Origin: Sphingobacterium tenebrionis | GTDB lineage: Bacteria; Bacteroidota; Bacteroidia; Sphingobacteriales; Sphingobacteriaceae | NCBI RefSeq assembly: GCF_037126265.1 | Contig: NZ_JAYLLN010000004.1 | Span: 1-64,000, forward strand | Direction of reading: 5' to 3' | DNA: 64,000 bases | Shown: piece after piece, positions 53,255 to 61,983 of the stretch | Layout of the letters: every line of letters starts with the position of its first letter | Numbering within the stretch: position 1 is the stretch's first letter | Notes under the pieces: model-generated | The model's input: only the letters and a program-made list of their open reading frames with translations | Told to the model about the DNA's origin: nothing | Databases searched by the model: none | Made by a program: the position numbers and the translations under genes

Positions 53255-56200
53255 ATGCTGCCATTATCACTGAGCATTGAAGGGCTTTACTCCTATCAGG
53301 AGAAGCAAACCATAGATTTTACCCAATTAACGGATGCCGGATTATTCGGCATCTTTGGCGCTGTTGGCTCCGGAAAATCATCCATTTTGGAGGCCATCAG
53401 TTTTGCCTTATACGGCGATACGGAACGGTTGAACAAAACCGACAAACGCGCCTACAACATGATGAACCTCAAATCCAATCAAACACAGATTGTATTTGAA
53501 TTCCTCAATTACGAGAACCGAAAGTTCCGCTTTGTTGCCCAATGGAAACGGAGGAAGAACTTCGAGGACACCACGCCTATCGAACGTACCGCCTACGAAT
53601 GGAAAGAGGAAGCCTGGATTCCCATGGAATCGGCGGATGGTGCTTTGATCACTAACCTCTCCTACCCCAACTTTCGTCGTACAATCATTATCCCACAAGG
53701 ACAGTTCAAGGAATTTTTGGAGCTTAAAGGAAAGGAACGTTCCGAAATGATGAAGGAAATCTTCTTCCTGAACAAGTTTGACCTGGGACCAAAAGTATCC
53801 CATCTTCAAGCTGCGAACAATCGCAAACTGGAAAACCTCAGAGGAGCGCTCTCCGGATTTGAAAGCATCTCCGCAGAAGCCTTGGAGCAGAAAAAACTGG
53901 AAGTGAAAGAAGCGAAGGAAACGTTGGTGCAGACCCGCGAAACCTATCAGGAACTTTTGGATAAGGTGCAGCAGATCCAGGAATTCAAGGATAAGCAGAT
54001 CGAATTGCAGCAAAAACAAGCGCAATTCGCCGAGCTCCAGCAGAGCAAGGATAAAATACAACAGCAGGAAAAAGAGCTGAACAAATACGAGCAAACGGCA
54101 AATGCCTTCCGTGAGCCTCTGAACAACCTGCAGGCATTGAATACCGAGCGGGAGACCCTGATCCATAAGATCGAGAATCTTCGTGCTACAAAAGATCGTC
54201 AATCCCATGAGATCGATGTGATCGATCGGGAAATCCATGCGATCCAATCCGATTACCTGAACCTTAACAATTTCAGGACACAGGTCGAAGATTACAAACT
54301 GATCCTACAGATTAAAGAGAATGAACGTAAGATCGAGGAATCGGAAGTACGTTTGGCGAAAGGCACTCCTTTTGTGGAAAGGACCAAGCAAGCTGAGTTG
54401 GAACTGGCAGCAAAAAGCCAGCACTTCGAAGAAGAGCTGGAAAAGCTGAAAGCCCAAAAAATAGACAGCAGCCAATTGATTGCCATGGAAAAATGGTATC
54501 AGCAACGGGAAAATTTCCAACAGCAGATCCAACAGGTCAAACAACAATCGGAACAGTGCAAAAACGACATCGCAAGCGAGCTGAAAGCCTTCAGTCAGGA
54601 AGGCTACCATTTGGACAATTATGAGGATATGATTTCCAAAGAGCTGCAATTGCTGGAAAACCAGCTCCTACAGCAACGGGAACAGGAAACACAGCTTCAG
54701 GTGCAGGCAAAACTGAGTACATTTGCCAATGAACTGCAATCTGGGCAAGCTTGTCCGCTCTGTGGCGCCTTGGACCACCCTCAACCCATGGTGGCGGAAC
54801 ATATCCAGGAAGAGCTTCAGAAAAGTAAAGATCTTCGGAAAAACCTGGAAGTAAGCCGTACTGATTTCCAAACCTTAAGACAAAGACTTAGCTTAAATGC
54901 ACATTCGTTGGGCACGCGTAAAGTACAAGAAGAACGGTTGACGTTGGATCTTCAGCGATTGGATTCGTTAATGGAAAACCACATCCAGCAGTTTAACTGG
55001 GAAGGATATTCTACAGAAGATCCGAATGCGTTTGAGGCGCAGAAACAGAAATTAAAACAGAATGAGCAGCAGATCCTTGATCTGGAGGCCCAAATAAAAC
55101 AGACGCAATCCGAACTTTCAAAAACTCGCGAGAATATCCAGAAATACGAAAAGGAATTGGAAGTCATTCGCAATGAAATTTCCGTTTTTCAGGGTGTCAA
55201 CAAGCAGAACCAGAATAATCTGCAGAAATTCCAATTTTCGGAATTTGTCGCGCAGGGCTTGGATGAGGTAAAAAAGTCCAAATTGACCTTGGAGACTTCG
55301 GTTGTTCATATAGAAACCACCTATTTAAGCTTGAACCAAAAGGTCAACACCTTCCGCACAAAATTGGCAGAGGTGGTGGGTCAATACCAATCCGCTATCG
55401 ACCAGTTGAGCGGTTTCAACCTTCAATTGAAAACCCGAAAAGAGCAGTTGACAAAATTATTGCAGGAGTTCAGGTTCAATGATATTATTGAGGTGCAACA
55501 GATTATCCAACGGCCATTGGATGTAGAAAATATCCGTCAACGGATTCAGCAATTTTATGTCCGTTTGGAGGTGTTGGAGACGCAGATCGCCGCTTTAAAA
55601 GATTTTCTGGTTCAAAAAACCTACTCAGAAGAGGAATTGGAGACCACCCATGCCCTATTCAATCTGAAAAAAGAGGAATTGGAACTTCAGCTTTCCTTAA
55701 CGGGTGGATTGGAAAAGGAATTGAACCATCTATCGGTGGAGTTTGGCAAGAAAGAAAAATTATTGGAGGAGTTTGATGCCTTGAGCAATCGCGGAAGCAA
55801 TCTAAAGACCATGGAAAACCTTTTCAAGGGTAATGGTTTTGTGAATTATGTTTCGGGAATTCATTTAAGGCAGATGTGTGAGATGGCGAATCATCGTTTC
55901 CATCGTTTGACCCGGAACCAGTTGAGTCTGACGATCAATGAAAGCAATGAGTTTGAAGTGATCGATTATTTGAACAATGGTTATAGGAGATCGGTAAAAA
56001 CCCTTTCAGGAGGGCAAGGGTTCCAGGCATCCTTATGTTTGGCCTTAGCCTTGGCAGAAAACATTCAATCCTTGAACAAAGCGGATAGGAACTTCTTCTT
56101 TATCGATGAGGGTTTTGGAACGCAGGATGCTGATTCCATCAATACGGTTTTTGATACGCTGCAATATTTGCAGCAGGAAAACCGCGTGGTTGGGATTATT

Positions 56201-56296
56201 TCGCATGTGGAAGAACTGAAAGAAAGGATACCAAGTTCTGTTACGGTGACCAAGGACCTTGAGGATGGTTCCAAGATCAATACTATGAATTCATAA
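53255..56296 (+). CDS. sbcC: SbcC, ATPase subunit of SbcCD
   Basis: A 1013-residue SMC-like ATPase. Walker A GIFGAVGSGKSSILEA (~32-48), long coiled-coil arms to the zinc hook C500-PL-C503, then the return coil, the signature TLSGGQGFQASLCLALALA (~907-925) and Walker B FFFIDEGFGTQD. It organises DNA ends for SbcD. Length is typical. A 13-bp duplication sits just past the stop. Confidence 0.95.
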   Translation: MLPLSLSIEGLYSYQEKQTIDFTQLTDAGLFGIFGAVGSGKSSILEAISFALYGDTERLNKTDKRAYNMMNLKSNQTQIVFEFLNYENRKFRFVAQWKRRKNFEDTTPIERTAYEWKEEAWIPMESADGALITNLSYPNFRRTIIIPQGQFKEFLELKGKERSEMMKEIFFLNKFDLGPKVSHLQAANNRKLENLRGALSGFESISAEALEQKKLEVKEAKETLVQTRETYQELLDKVQQIQEFKDKQIELQQKQAQFAELQQSKDKIQQQEKELNKYEQTANAFREPLNNLQALNTERETLIHKIENLRATKDRQSHEIDVIDREIHAIQSDYLNLNNFRTQVEDYKLILQIKENERKIEESEVRLAKGTPFVERTKQAELELAAKSQHFEEELEKLKAQKIDSSQLIAMEKWYQQRENFQQQIQQVKQQSEQCKNDIASELKAFSQEGYHLDNYEDMISKELQLLENQLLQQREQETQLQVQAKLSTFANELQSGQACPLCGALDHPQPMVAEHIQEELQKSKDLRKNLEVSRTDFQTLRQRLSLNAHSLGTRKVQEERLTLDLQRLDSLMENHIQQFNWEGYSTEDPNAFEAQKQKLKQNEQQILDLEAQIKQTQSELSKTRENIQKYEKELEVIRNEISVFQGVNKQNQNNLQKFQFSEFVAQGLDEVKKSKLTLETSVVHIETTYLSLNQKVNTFRTKLAEVVGQYQSAIDQLSGFNLQLKTRKEQLTKLLQEFRFNDIIEVQQIIQRPLDVENIRQRIQQFYVRLEVLETQIAALKDFLVQKTYSEEELETTHALFNLKKEELELQLSLTGGLEKELNHLSVEFGKKEKLLEEFDALSNRGSNLKTMENLFKGNGFVNYVSGIHLRQMCEMANHRFHRLTRNQLSLTINESNEFEVIDYLNNGYRRSVKTLSGGQGFQASLCLALALAENIQSLNKADRNFFFIDEGFGTQDADSINTVFDTLQYLQQENRVVGIISHVEELKERIPSSVTVTKDLEDGSKINTMNS

Positions 56297-56302
56297 TTCG
56301 AG

Positions 56303-56328
56303 ATAAAACTCATGAATAAAACTCATGA
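56303..56328 (+). repeat. 13-bp tandem duplication after sbcC
   Basis: ATAAAACTCATGA repeated at 56303 and 56316, 7 bp past the sbcC stop, followed by a third truncated ATAAAA. Confidence 0.9.
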
Positions 56329-56352
56329 ATAAAAAATCGTTTATAAAAATAA

Positions 56353-56384
56353 AGAAAGGCCACGCATCGCTGCGGGGCCTTCTT
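56353..56384 (+). terminator. Terminator after sbcC
   Basis: AAAGGCCACGC pairs with GCGGGGCCTT; T-rich sequence follows, with an A-rich left side. Confidence 0.7.
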
Positions 56385-56476
56385 CAATTAAACATATAAC
56401 CACTAACTAATATTACTAACCTAATCAACCAATTAGAATTACTAACCTCTTTTTATTATTTTGAACTAATCTAACT

Positions 56477-56538
56477 AACTATTTGAACTATTCTGTTTTT
56501 TTGAACTGTTCTATTCGCTTAACTATTTGAACTATTCT
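56477..56538 (-). repeat. Duplicated gene-end sequence
   Basis: AACTATTTGAACTATTCT occurs at 56477 and 56521, with a related TTGAACTGTTCTATTCG between. The second copy covers the stop codon of the gene below, so the downstream copy looks like a relic of an earlier gene end. Confidence 0.8.
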
Positions 56539-57034
56539 CTTTAACCTCTTTTGTTTCTTTTTCTATAGGCATTTTACGGTCCATGCGTTTATGGCGCATT
56601 TCACGGGTTCTGAATTCTTTCCCACCACGTTCAAATCTTCCTCTTTTACCATCTGCCAATTTATCTTTAAAAATCGCCAACTGTTCTGGTGTCAAAAGCT
56701 TTTGGAAGGCATCTTGCTCCGCTTTCATTTCTTTACGGTGGATTTCTCGCGCTGCGATCATCTCATTGCGTTTTGCTTCCATTTTTTTAGCTTTCTCCAA
56801 TTGGAAAACATAAACTTCCTTTTTCTGAGCTTCGGTAAACTTCAACTCTTTATCCATATGTTCAGTCTTCAGTTTCGCAATCTCTTCTGGAGATTTTGGT
56901 TTCATTTCCTTCCGGTCAATTTTCATACGGCGTTCTTTTTTAACATCCTGACGTACTTCTTCTTTCTTTTCCTGCGACAATGCGGAGAATGAAATCCCTG
57001 CGACCAATGCTGCTATAGTGAATATCTTTTTCAT
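56519..57034 (-). CDS. Exported Lys/Glu/Met-rich protein, Spy/DUF4890-like
   Basis: A 171-residue protein with a signal peptide ending ISFSALSQ (~21). The mature part is almost entirely charged helix (KSPEEIAKLKTEHMDKELKF, TPEQLAIFKDKL), with two copies of the (T/A)EAQKKE/LTPEQ signature reminiscent of LTxxQ motifs of the Spy periplasmic chaperone. Probably a periplasmic stress or metal-response protein. The C-terminus is Asn/Ser-rich and part of a sequence duplication. Confidence 0.7.
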   Translation of the reverse strand: MKKIFTIAALVAGISFSALSQEKKEEVRQDVKKERRMKIDRKEMKPKSPEEIAKLKTEHMDKELKFTEAQKKEVYVFQLEKAKKMEAKRNEMIAAREIHRKEMKAEQDAFQKLLTPEQLAIFKDKLADGKRGRFERGGKEFRTREMRHKRMDRKMPIEKETKEVKENSSNS

Positions 57035-57483
57035 ATGATTCTATTTTTATATCGTTTTCAAATTTGTTTTATACTCTTTTAGAGGGAGGAAAAATCAAAA
57101 CGTTTAATTGGAAGTATGTTAATCAATGTTAACTTTTGTTAAGGTTTGGTTCGGGGATTAAGTGAGGTGTATGTGACATGTAAGTGAGTTGTAAGTGACT
57201 TTTAGCACTTACAACTCACTTACAATATACTTGGATTATGGATTCATTATGAATCAAAGGTTCGTTCAAGAGGGATGTCTTGGAACCTATAGATTTGCTT
57301 TTTTGATTGGTACTTAGTAAAGGTAAAAGAAAGGGTTTCACGTAGTCTAATAGTGCTTTATCTCCAAATCAATTAAGTTTATGGGAAAAGGAGAATTGAA
57401 TAAATAGTATATTTTATAGAGAAATTGGAATTTTATCTGTTTATACTGAGGTTATTCCAGCTAGAATTGAGGCTATCCCAACT
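57035..57483. other. 449-bp intergenic region with hairpin repeat
   Basis: Contains the second GTAAGTG hairpin (57160-57223). Apart from that it is AT-rich and shows no coding frame. Confidence 0.6.
57160..57223. repeat. GTAAGTG 11-bp-phased hairpin repeat, copy 2
   Basis: GTAAGTGAGTTGTAAGTG (57180-57197) is perfectly complementary to CACTTACAACTCACTTAC (57206-57223), 18-bp arms around an 8-nt loop. Upstream units AAGTGAGGTGT and ATGTGACATGT continue the 11-bp phase. Near identical to copy 1 at 1235-1300, on the same strand. Confidence 0.9.
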
Positions 57484-57645
57484 TTAACTGAAAAAATAGC
57501 TATAAAGGAAAAAAATAATAAGAACCCCTCCTATGAAATATAAGCGATTGTAAAACCTGCCTGGCTTATTAGATTTTTGCAAGATTACACCTGCAATGAT
57601 ACATATCGCAGCTAAGATTAAAAAGGCTAATTGTTCGGTTACCAT
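57484..57645 (-). CDS. Small two-helix membrane protein
   Basis: A 53-residue hydrophobic protein when started at the internal ATG (MVTEQLAFLILAAICIIAG) at 57645; a longer 73-residue reading starts at 57705. It has two membrane helices separated by QKSNKPGRFYNRLYF, and a hydrophobic tail. No family recognised; a short gene, so confidence is moderate. Confidence 0.4.
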   Translation of the reverse strand: MVTEQLAFLILAAICIIAGVILQKSNKPGRFYNRLYFIGGVLIIFFLYSYFFS

Positions 57646-57815
57646 GTTTACAAGATAGGGAAAAATGTATGTAATGCAAGGGGAATTTCCTTCAATTTTA
57701 CTCATGTTTACCTATTAAAATCATTTATTATTTTAGAATCTGAGCTATAAAATTCAACTATACAAAAATAAATAGGCTTAAAATCAATAAGTTTAGGGCA
57801 TAGGATAAAATTATT

Positions 57816-57846
57816 TTTGGAGAATAAAGTAGAAGCCCTATATTTG
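57816..57846 (+). promoter_or_regulatory. Bacteroidota promoter of tRNA-Leu
   Basis: TTTG (57816-57819), 19 bp, TATATTTG (57839-57846), an exact TTTG-N19-TAnnTTTG, 20 bp before the tRNA. Confidence 0.85.
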
Positions 57847-57866
57847 CATCATTCCAAACGGAATAT

Positions 57867-57948
57867 GCCCAGGTGGCGGAATTGGTAGACGCGTTGGTCT
57901 CAAACACCAATGAAGCAATTCGTGCCGGTTCGATCCCGGCCCTGGGTA
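57867..57948 (+). tRNA. tRNA-Leu (CAA)
   Basis: Class II tRNA of 82 nt. Acceptor GCCCAGG pairs with CCTGGGT (a G-U closing pair), D arm has GGCGGAATTGGTAGAC, the anticodon loop CTCAAAC gives anticodon CAA (reads UUG), and the T arm GGTTCGATCC is canonical. CCA is not encoded. Preceded by an exact promoter and followed by a terminator. Confidence 0.95.
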
Positions 57949-57959
57949 CAGAAGAGAAA

Positions 57960-57989
57960 CGAGGATTTTAGGATCCTCGTTTTTTTTTG
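57960..57989 (+). terminator. Terminator of tRNA-Leu
   Basis: CGAGGAT-tttagg-ATCCTCG followed by T10, 11 bp after the tRNA. Confidence 0.9.
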
Positions 57990-58031
57990 TCAAAAAACGC
58001 GATTCTGCGCAATTTAAAAAATCGAATTCCA

Positions 58032-58586
58032 TTACATATTCTCTTTTTGTTTTTTCTGGGAAAAAGTAAAAGGTAAATAAAATGAAATTTTCATGATTTT
58101 ACCTCTTTTATAAATTACGGGAATATTTTTTAATAACCTTGAAACTCGGATCGCTTCTTGAATAAAGATCTCGTTGTTTCCGTAAATTGATAATATAGAA
58201 TCCACATGTCCCAATTCATTGGCCTCAACAGAAAGTTGCAATGTAATCGTTTCTGTGATTGGAGGAAGTGCTTGCCAGTTAATAAGGGAGTCGATAGTTG
58301 AATTAAGTTTCCGAATTTGCCCATAAAAAGGTGTGTTTATAGATAAGGAATTATCAAAATAAGAAGCATTTTTTAATAATCCTTTTTCAAAGCTGTATTC
58401 AAATTCATGTTCAAAAAATTAGGAAAAGCCCATATGCATAGAATATAGAAATTTCCCTCTGTATGCAGTCACTGTATCCGAAAACCATTCTGCGTACACC
58501 CGCCCATCTTTAACCTTATCAGCAAATAAAGACTTTAGGTTTACTTTAGCCGTTCGATTATCATTGAAGATATTTGTTAGGTACAT
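58032..58586 (-). pseudogene. TonB C-terminal-domain-like gene interrupted by an in-frame TAA
   Basis: The minus strand reads an open frame from ATG 58586 (MYLTNIFNDNRTAKVNLKSL) to a TAA at 58421-58419, then continues in the same frame without a break to 58032. The second part, from ITLQLSVEANELGHVDSILS through IFIQEAIRVSRLLKNIPVI to MKISFYLPFTFS, has the pattern of the TonB C-terminal domain common in Bacteroidota energy-transducer proteins. One base change would restore a 184-residue protein with no signal peptide in the visible part, so the N-terminus could also be missing. Either a recent nonsense mutation or an assembly error. Confidence 0.65.
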
Positions 58587-58716
58587 TTACAACACCGTAA
58601 TAATTAGGTTAATGAATTCACAGTAAAGACTAGTTATTATTCGATAGGCAAAATTTCCAAGCTCAAGTGATTTTTGAGGAGGCTCTATTCATAGTTAACA
58701 GGATTTAAATGGCTTT

Positions 58717-59391
58717 TTAGGAATAATGTGTCTCAAATTCCATTTCATCTACTCTTTTAACGATCAGTTTTAAATTTCGGTGGAATATATCCAAGATACC
58801 TAGAGCCACATAGATAAAAACTAGAATAAGAATATTGGATAAAGCTAATGGCATATATTTGCTGAGCCATTCTCCGGAAATCAACAAAACCAATATGGTA
58901 AACATAGGGATCATCATACCAATATAAGATCTGTAAAGCTTATATTTATTGTAAATAGGCCTGTATTTAAGTAGATAAACCGGAACGAATATGATAATAC
59001 TAGCAACCAATCCCATTTTAATCCCGTCCCAAAACGGACTTGCAGTAAACGGAATGAAATATGCGAAAAGAGTAAAATAGAGGATATAAACTGGTGATCG
59101 CCAGCTTTTCATGAATAGCCAAAAATCTCCTGGAAGACTCTTTACGAATTTATTCTGAAGACCAAGGTCAAAGGAATCTTCAATTTCAGAAAAACCCATT
59201 GCCCCAAAACTTTGATGGGCTTGTATCATGGCTCCTTTTAAATTCAAAGTTGGATTCTCTGTCATCAATTCTTCCACCTTGCAGGCAAAATGATCCAGAA
59301 TTTCTAATTGAACATCCACAAAGGTATATCCTTTATGCTCAATAAAGGCCAAAAGCTCCTTTAGCTCCGTTTTATTCAATTTCTTTTCCAT
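58717..59391 (-). CDS. Membrane protein partner of PadR regulator
   Basis: A 224-residue protein: N-terminal helical cytosolic region (~1-85, LKELLAFIEHKGYTFVDVQL) and four membrane helices (~95-112, 122-142, 152-172, 182-205). The arrangement and the coupling to a PadR gene (TAATG overlap of one base) recall DUF1700/DUF1048-type PadR-associated membrane proteins. Probably acts in an envelope stress or resistance response. Function unknown. Confidence 0.7.
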   Translation of the reverse strand: MEKKLNKTELKELLAFIEHKGYTFVDVQLEILDHFACKVEELMTENPTLNLKGAMIQAHQSFGAMGFSEIEDSFDLGLQNKFVKSLPGDFWLFMKSWRSPVYILYFTLFAYFIPFTASPFWDGIKMGLVASIIIFVPVYLLKYRPIYNKYKLYRSYIGMMIPMFTILVLLISGEWLSKYMPLALSNILILVFIYVALGILDIFHRNLKLIVKRVDEMEFETHYS

Positions 59392-59729
59392 TATGATATA
59401 CTTGGTTTTGCATTCAAGATCAGCTGAAGTTTCTCCACAAAAGTGAGTGCATCCTGCACTTTGGCCACTTGCTCCTCTTTTCCCTTTGCTGTTAAGGAGT
59501 AATATTTCCTTGCCCTACCATCTACTATCTCCGACTCCGTGGCCAACAAACCCTCAGCCTCTAATTTATGCAGAGCTGGGTATAATGCACCTTCGGTCAA
59601 TACAAATTCACCTTCGGTTAATTGTTTGACCTGTTGGGTGATCTCATAGCCATACATCCGATCCGTACCTGACAGTAATTTCAGGATGATGGTCTGCAAA
59701 GTACCTTTCAATAATTTGGAATCCTTCAT
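59391..59729 (-). CDS. PadR family transcriptional regulator
   Basis: A 112-residue winged-helix protein: GTLQTIILKLLSGTDRMYGYEITQQ, then LTEGALYPALHKLEAEGLLA and a wing SEIVDGRARKYYSLTAKGKE, all standard for PadR-like regulators. A C-terminal helix completes the dimer interface. Its stop overlaps the next start, so the two are translationally coupled. Likely senses an unknown ligand and regulates this unit. Confidence 0.92.
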   Translation of the reverse strand: MKDSKLLKGTLQTIILKLLSGTDRMYGYEITQQVKQLTEGEFVLTEGALYPALHKLEAEGLLATESEIVDGRARKYYSLTAKGKEEQVAKVQDALTFVEKLQLILNAKPSIS

Positions 59730-59781
59730 GTAGATTAGTATTTATAAATCTAATATACATAATTTTCTTAGGTATATAAAA

Positions 59782-60339
59782 TTATAGGATAATTTTTCCG
59801 CGAAATCCCCTTGCAGCATAATATGACTCTGCTCCGTTGTGGTATATGAATACTCGGTTATAGCGTCTATCGCCAAAAATAGCGCCTCCCAAATCCCGAA
59901 CTGCTGCTGGAGTTGCTAGCCAGGAGCTGGTTTTGAGGTCAAATTTCCCGAAGGACTGAAGGGTATGGTATTCTTCTTCGTTCAATAGGGCGATACCGAT
60001 TTCTTTGGCAAAGCCAATTGCGCTGTGTTTGGGTTTGTGTTCTTTTCTGGAGTCTAAAGCATCTTGATCGTAGCAGAAACTTCTTCTACCCTTGGGGCTT
60101 TCCGCTGCGCAATCGACAAAAATAATGTCTTCGGAGGATTTGGATAACGAAACGACATCGGGTTCTCCTTCAGTTTCTTCCATTTCATTGATGATGTATA
60201 GTTTTTCAGGTTTTTCCTGAAGGGATTTTGAAACTATTTCCCAGGTGATATTTGGATGTCTAACCATGTTCTTTTCAAATCGTTTTTGAAGGATTTGGAG
60301 AAGTTCTGTGGATCTTTCTGGGGTTAGGGATTTTTTCAT
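59782..60339 (-). CDS. DUF4256 family protein
   Basis: A 185-residue cytosolic protein. Conserved segments RFEKNMVRHPNITWEIV, FVDCAAESPKGRRSFCYDQD, GIALLNEEEYHTLQSFGKFD and KTSSWLATPAAVRDLGGAIF identify DUF4256, whose members are short single-domain proteins of unknown function. Confidence 0.85.
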   Translation of the reverse strand: MKKSLTPERSTELLQILQKRFEKNMVRHPNITWEIVSKSLQEKPEKLYIINEMEETEGEPDVVSLSKSSEDIIFVDCAAESPKGRRSFCYDQDALDSRKEHKPKHSAIGFAKEIGIALLNEEEYHTLQSFGKFDLKTSSWLATPAAVRDLGGAIFGDRRYNRVFIYHNGAESYYAARGFRGKIIL

Positions 60340-60479
60340 GGTGATGGTTTTTTTGATGATTGAGTTTAGGTAAAATTTAAAACTTGGGATTTAATGTAAA
60401 AATTGAGTTCGAATCTAAAACTTGAGGTCTAATTTAGTTAAGATTTTTGTTTTTATAAAGGTGTTAAATTATAAGCCTA
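60340..60479. other. Intergenic region before repeat cluster
   Basis: AT-rich spacer upstream of the DUF4256 gene, including its promoter region; no sigma factor gene is present although a FecR gene follows. Confidence 0.5.
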
Positions 60480-60724
60480 CGTCATTGCGAGGAGGCTTTA
60501 TGTCGTGAGAGGAGCCATCCGGCATAGCGAGGACCTTTCCGTCATTGCGAGGAGCCTTCCGTCATTGCGAGGAGGCACGACGAAGCAATCTTCCCGCATG
60601 TCATGCTGAGCGTAGTCGAAGCATCTGTTCGTTGGTACCCGTATAGATCCTTCGGCGATGCTCAGGATGACAAAGTCGAAAGATTGCTTCGTTCCTCGCA
60701 ATGACGGGGTGGCTCGCAATGACG
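60480..60724. repeat. CGTCATTGCGAGG repeat cluster E, with GTCATCCTGAGCG hairpin inside
   Basis: The largest cluster: three to four forward copies of CGTCATTGCGAGGAG, then ACGAAGCAATCTT, a GTCATGCTGAGCG...CTCAGGATGAC hairpin (60600-60671), then an inverted AAAGATTGCTTCGTTCC and TCGCAATGACG twice. It lies between divergent genes, unlike the other clusters. Confidence 0.85.
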
Positions 60725-60812
60725 TAAAAATAATAAACTTGAAAATCAATAACTTACAAACTTTTATCATCCCACAACCCTACTATAATCCAGTTTCAGG
60801 ATATATATAGGT

Positions 60813-61850
60813 ATGACCACCAAAGAAATATTGACCTTACTTGAAAAGTTTAAGTCTGGAAAACTCAATAACCAAGAGCTATCCAGATTAAAACAACTAT
60901 TTGAATCATCATCCGCTCTCAAAGATCTCCTCCAATCCATGCAAATGGATTATGACCTATTGAAAGTACAAATCCAAGAATACCCAATCTACCCTAACCA
61001 AGAAAAAACTAAAAACCGCATATTACAATCCATATTAAACCAAAATTCCCACAGATCAACAAAACGGTTTCCTTTCCATTACTTGGGTTGGGCTTTGGTT
61101 GCATCCCTTGTAATTGCAGGAATATTCCTATATCCTAAAAAATCAACAAAGCAACAAGAAATCGTTTGGGAAACCATCAGTACCTTACATGGCGAACAAA
61201 AACACTTCAGGCTTTCCGACAGTACTGAAATAAAGCTTAATGGAAATTCCAGCATTACCTATGCAAAATCTACTACCGGTCAACTTCGAATCGTTAAGTT
61301 ACAAGGAGAAGCATTCTTCGATGTGGCAAAAGATCCGCAGAGACCTTTCCTCATTTTATCCAAAGATTTTGTAACCCGAGTAGTTGGTACCTCCTTCAAT
61401 ATCGATTCTGATATTGAAAAATCTGTAGAAGTCAATTCGGGAAAAGTAAAAGTTTTTCAAATGGACGAAAAGAGTTATTCAACCCTGTTAAACCAAGATT
61501 TTACCAGTCTTGAAACACAAATAACCCAATCAACAGGCCATAAAGTTGAGCTGAACAAAGGCGAAAGAGCTGTGCTAACAAATAACAATTGGGAAGTCAA
61601 ATCTTTTAATAATAACAATTGGTACAATAAGGAATTGGTGCATTTCGGAGAAAAACTGAGCACTATCCTTAAAAAGGCGTATAGGTATTATGGCGATTCC
61701 ATCACCGTTTCACCGGAGATTGCCAATACAAAAACCACCATCACCTTCAAAAGAAAAAGTATTGAACAAGTATTACAAACACTTGCGGAAATGAATAATG
61801 CTAACCTCATTAAAAAATCTGATCAACTATGGGAAATTAAAAAGAAATAA
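60813..61850 (+). CDS. FecR-family anti-sigma factor
   Basis: A 345-residue single-pass membrane protein: N-terminal cytosolic helical region (~1-80), TM helix ~88-106 (LGWALVASLVIAGIFLY), FecR domain (~115-210, including RLSDSTEIKLNGNSSITY and GEAFFDVAKDPQRPFLI), and a C-terminal DUF4974/STN-like domain (~265-345). FecR proteins receive a signal from a TonB receptor and release a sigma factor. The SusC-type gene follows 133 bp downstream with an STN signalling domain, as expected, but the usual ECF sigma gene is not upstream. Confidence 0.9.
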   Translation: MTTKEILTLLEKFKSGKLNNQELSRLKQLFESSSALKDLLQSMQMDYDLLKVQIQEYPIYPNQEKTKNRILQSILNQNSHRSTKRFPFHYLGWALVASLVIAGIFLYPKKSTKQQEIVWETISTLHGEQKHFRLSDSTEIKLNGNSSITYAKSTTGQLRIVKLQGEAFFDVAKDPQRPFLILSKDFVTRVVGTSFNIDSDIEKSVEVNSGKVKVFQMDEKSYSTLLNQDFTSLETQITQSTGHKVELNKGERAVLTNNNWEVKSFNNNNWYNKELVHFGEKLSTILKKAYRYYGDSITVSPEIANTKTTITFKRKSIEQVLQTLAEMNNANLIKKSDQLWEIKKK

Positions 61851-61983
61851 TAGCTAACACTTTAAAAAAAACAGGAGTGCCAGGCACCCCTGCAATTATT
61901 TTTCTGTAATCAACTTGCCTGAGAAACTAACTGATTAGCAGAGACAATCAACAAAGTTTTAACCTTTATTAATTTATGCAAAG

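Noticed and set aside
53408..54247. 279-codon open frame antisense to sbcC
   Set aside because: It lies wholly within the coiled-coil region of sbcC, has Leu/Phe-rich antisense composition, and no promoter or family match.
60498..60770. Open reading frame through the repeat cluster
   Set aside because: The 90-codon frame is entirely formed by the palindromic repeats and its translation has repeat-derived low-quality sequence; it is not a gene.
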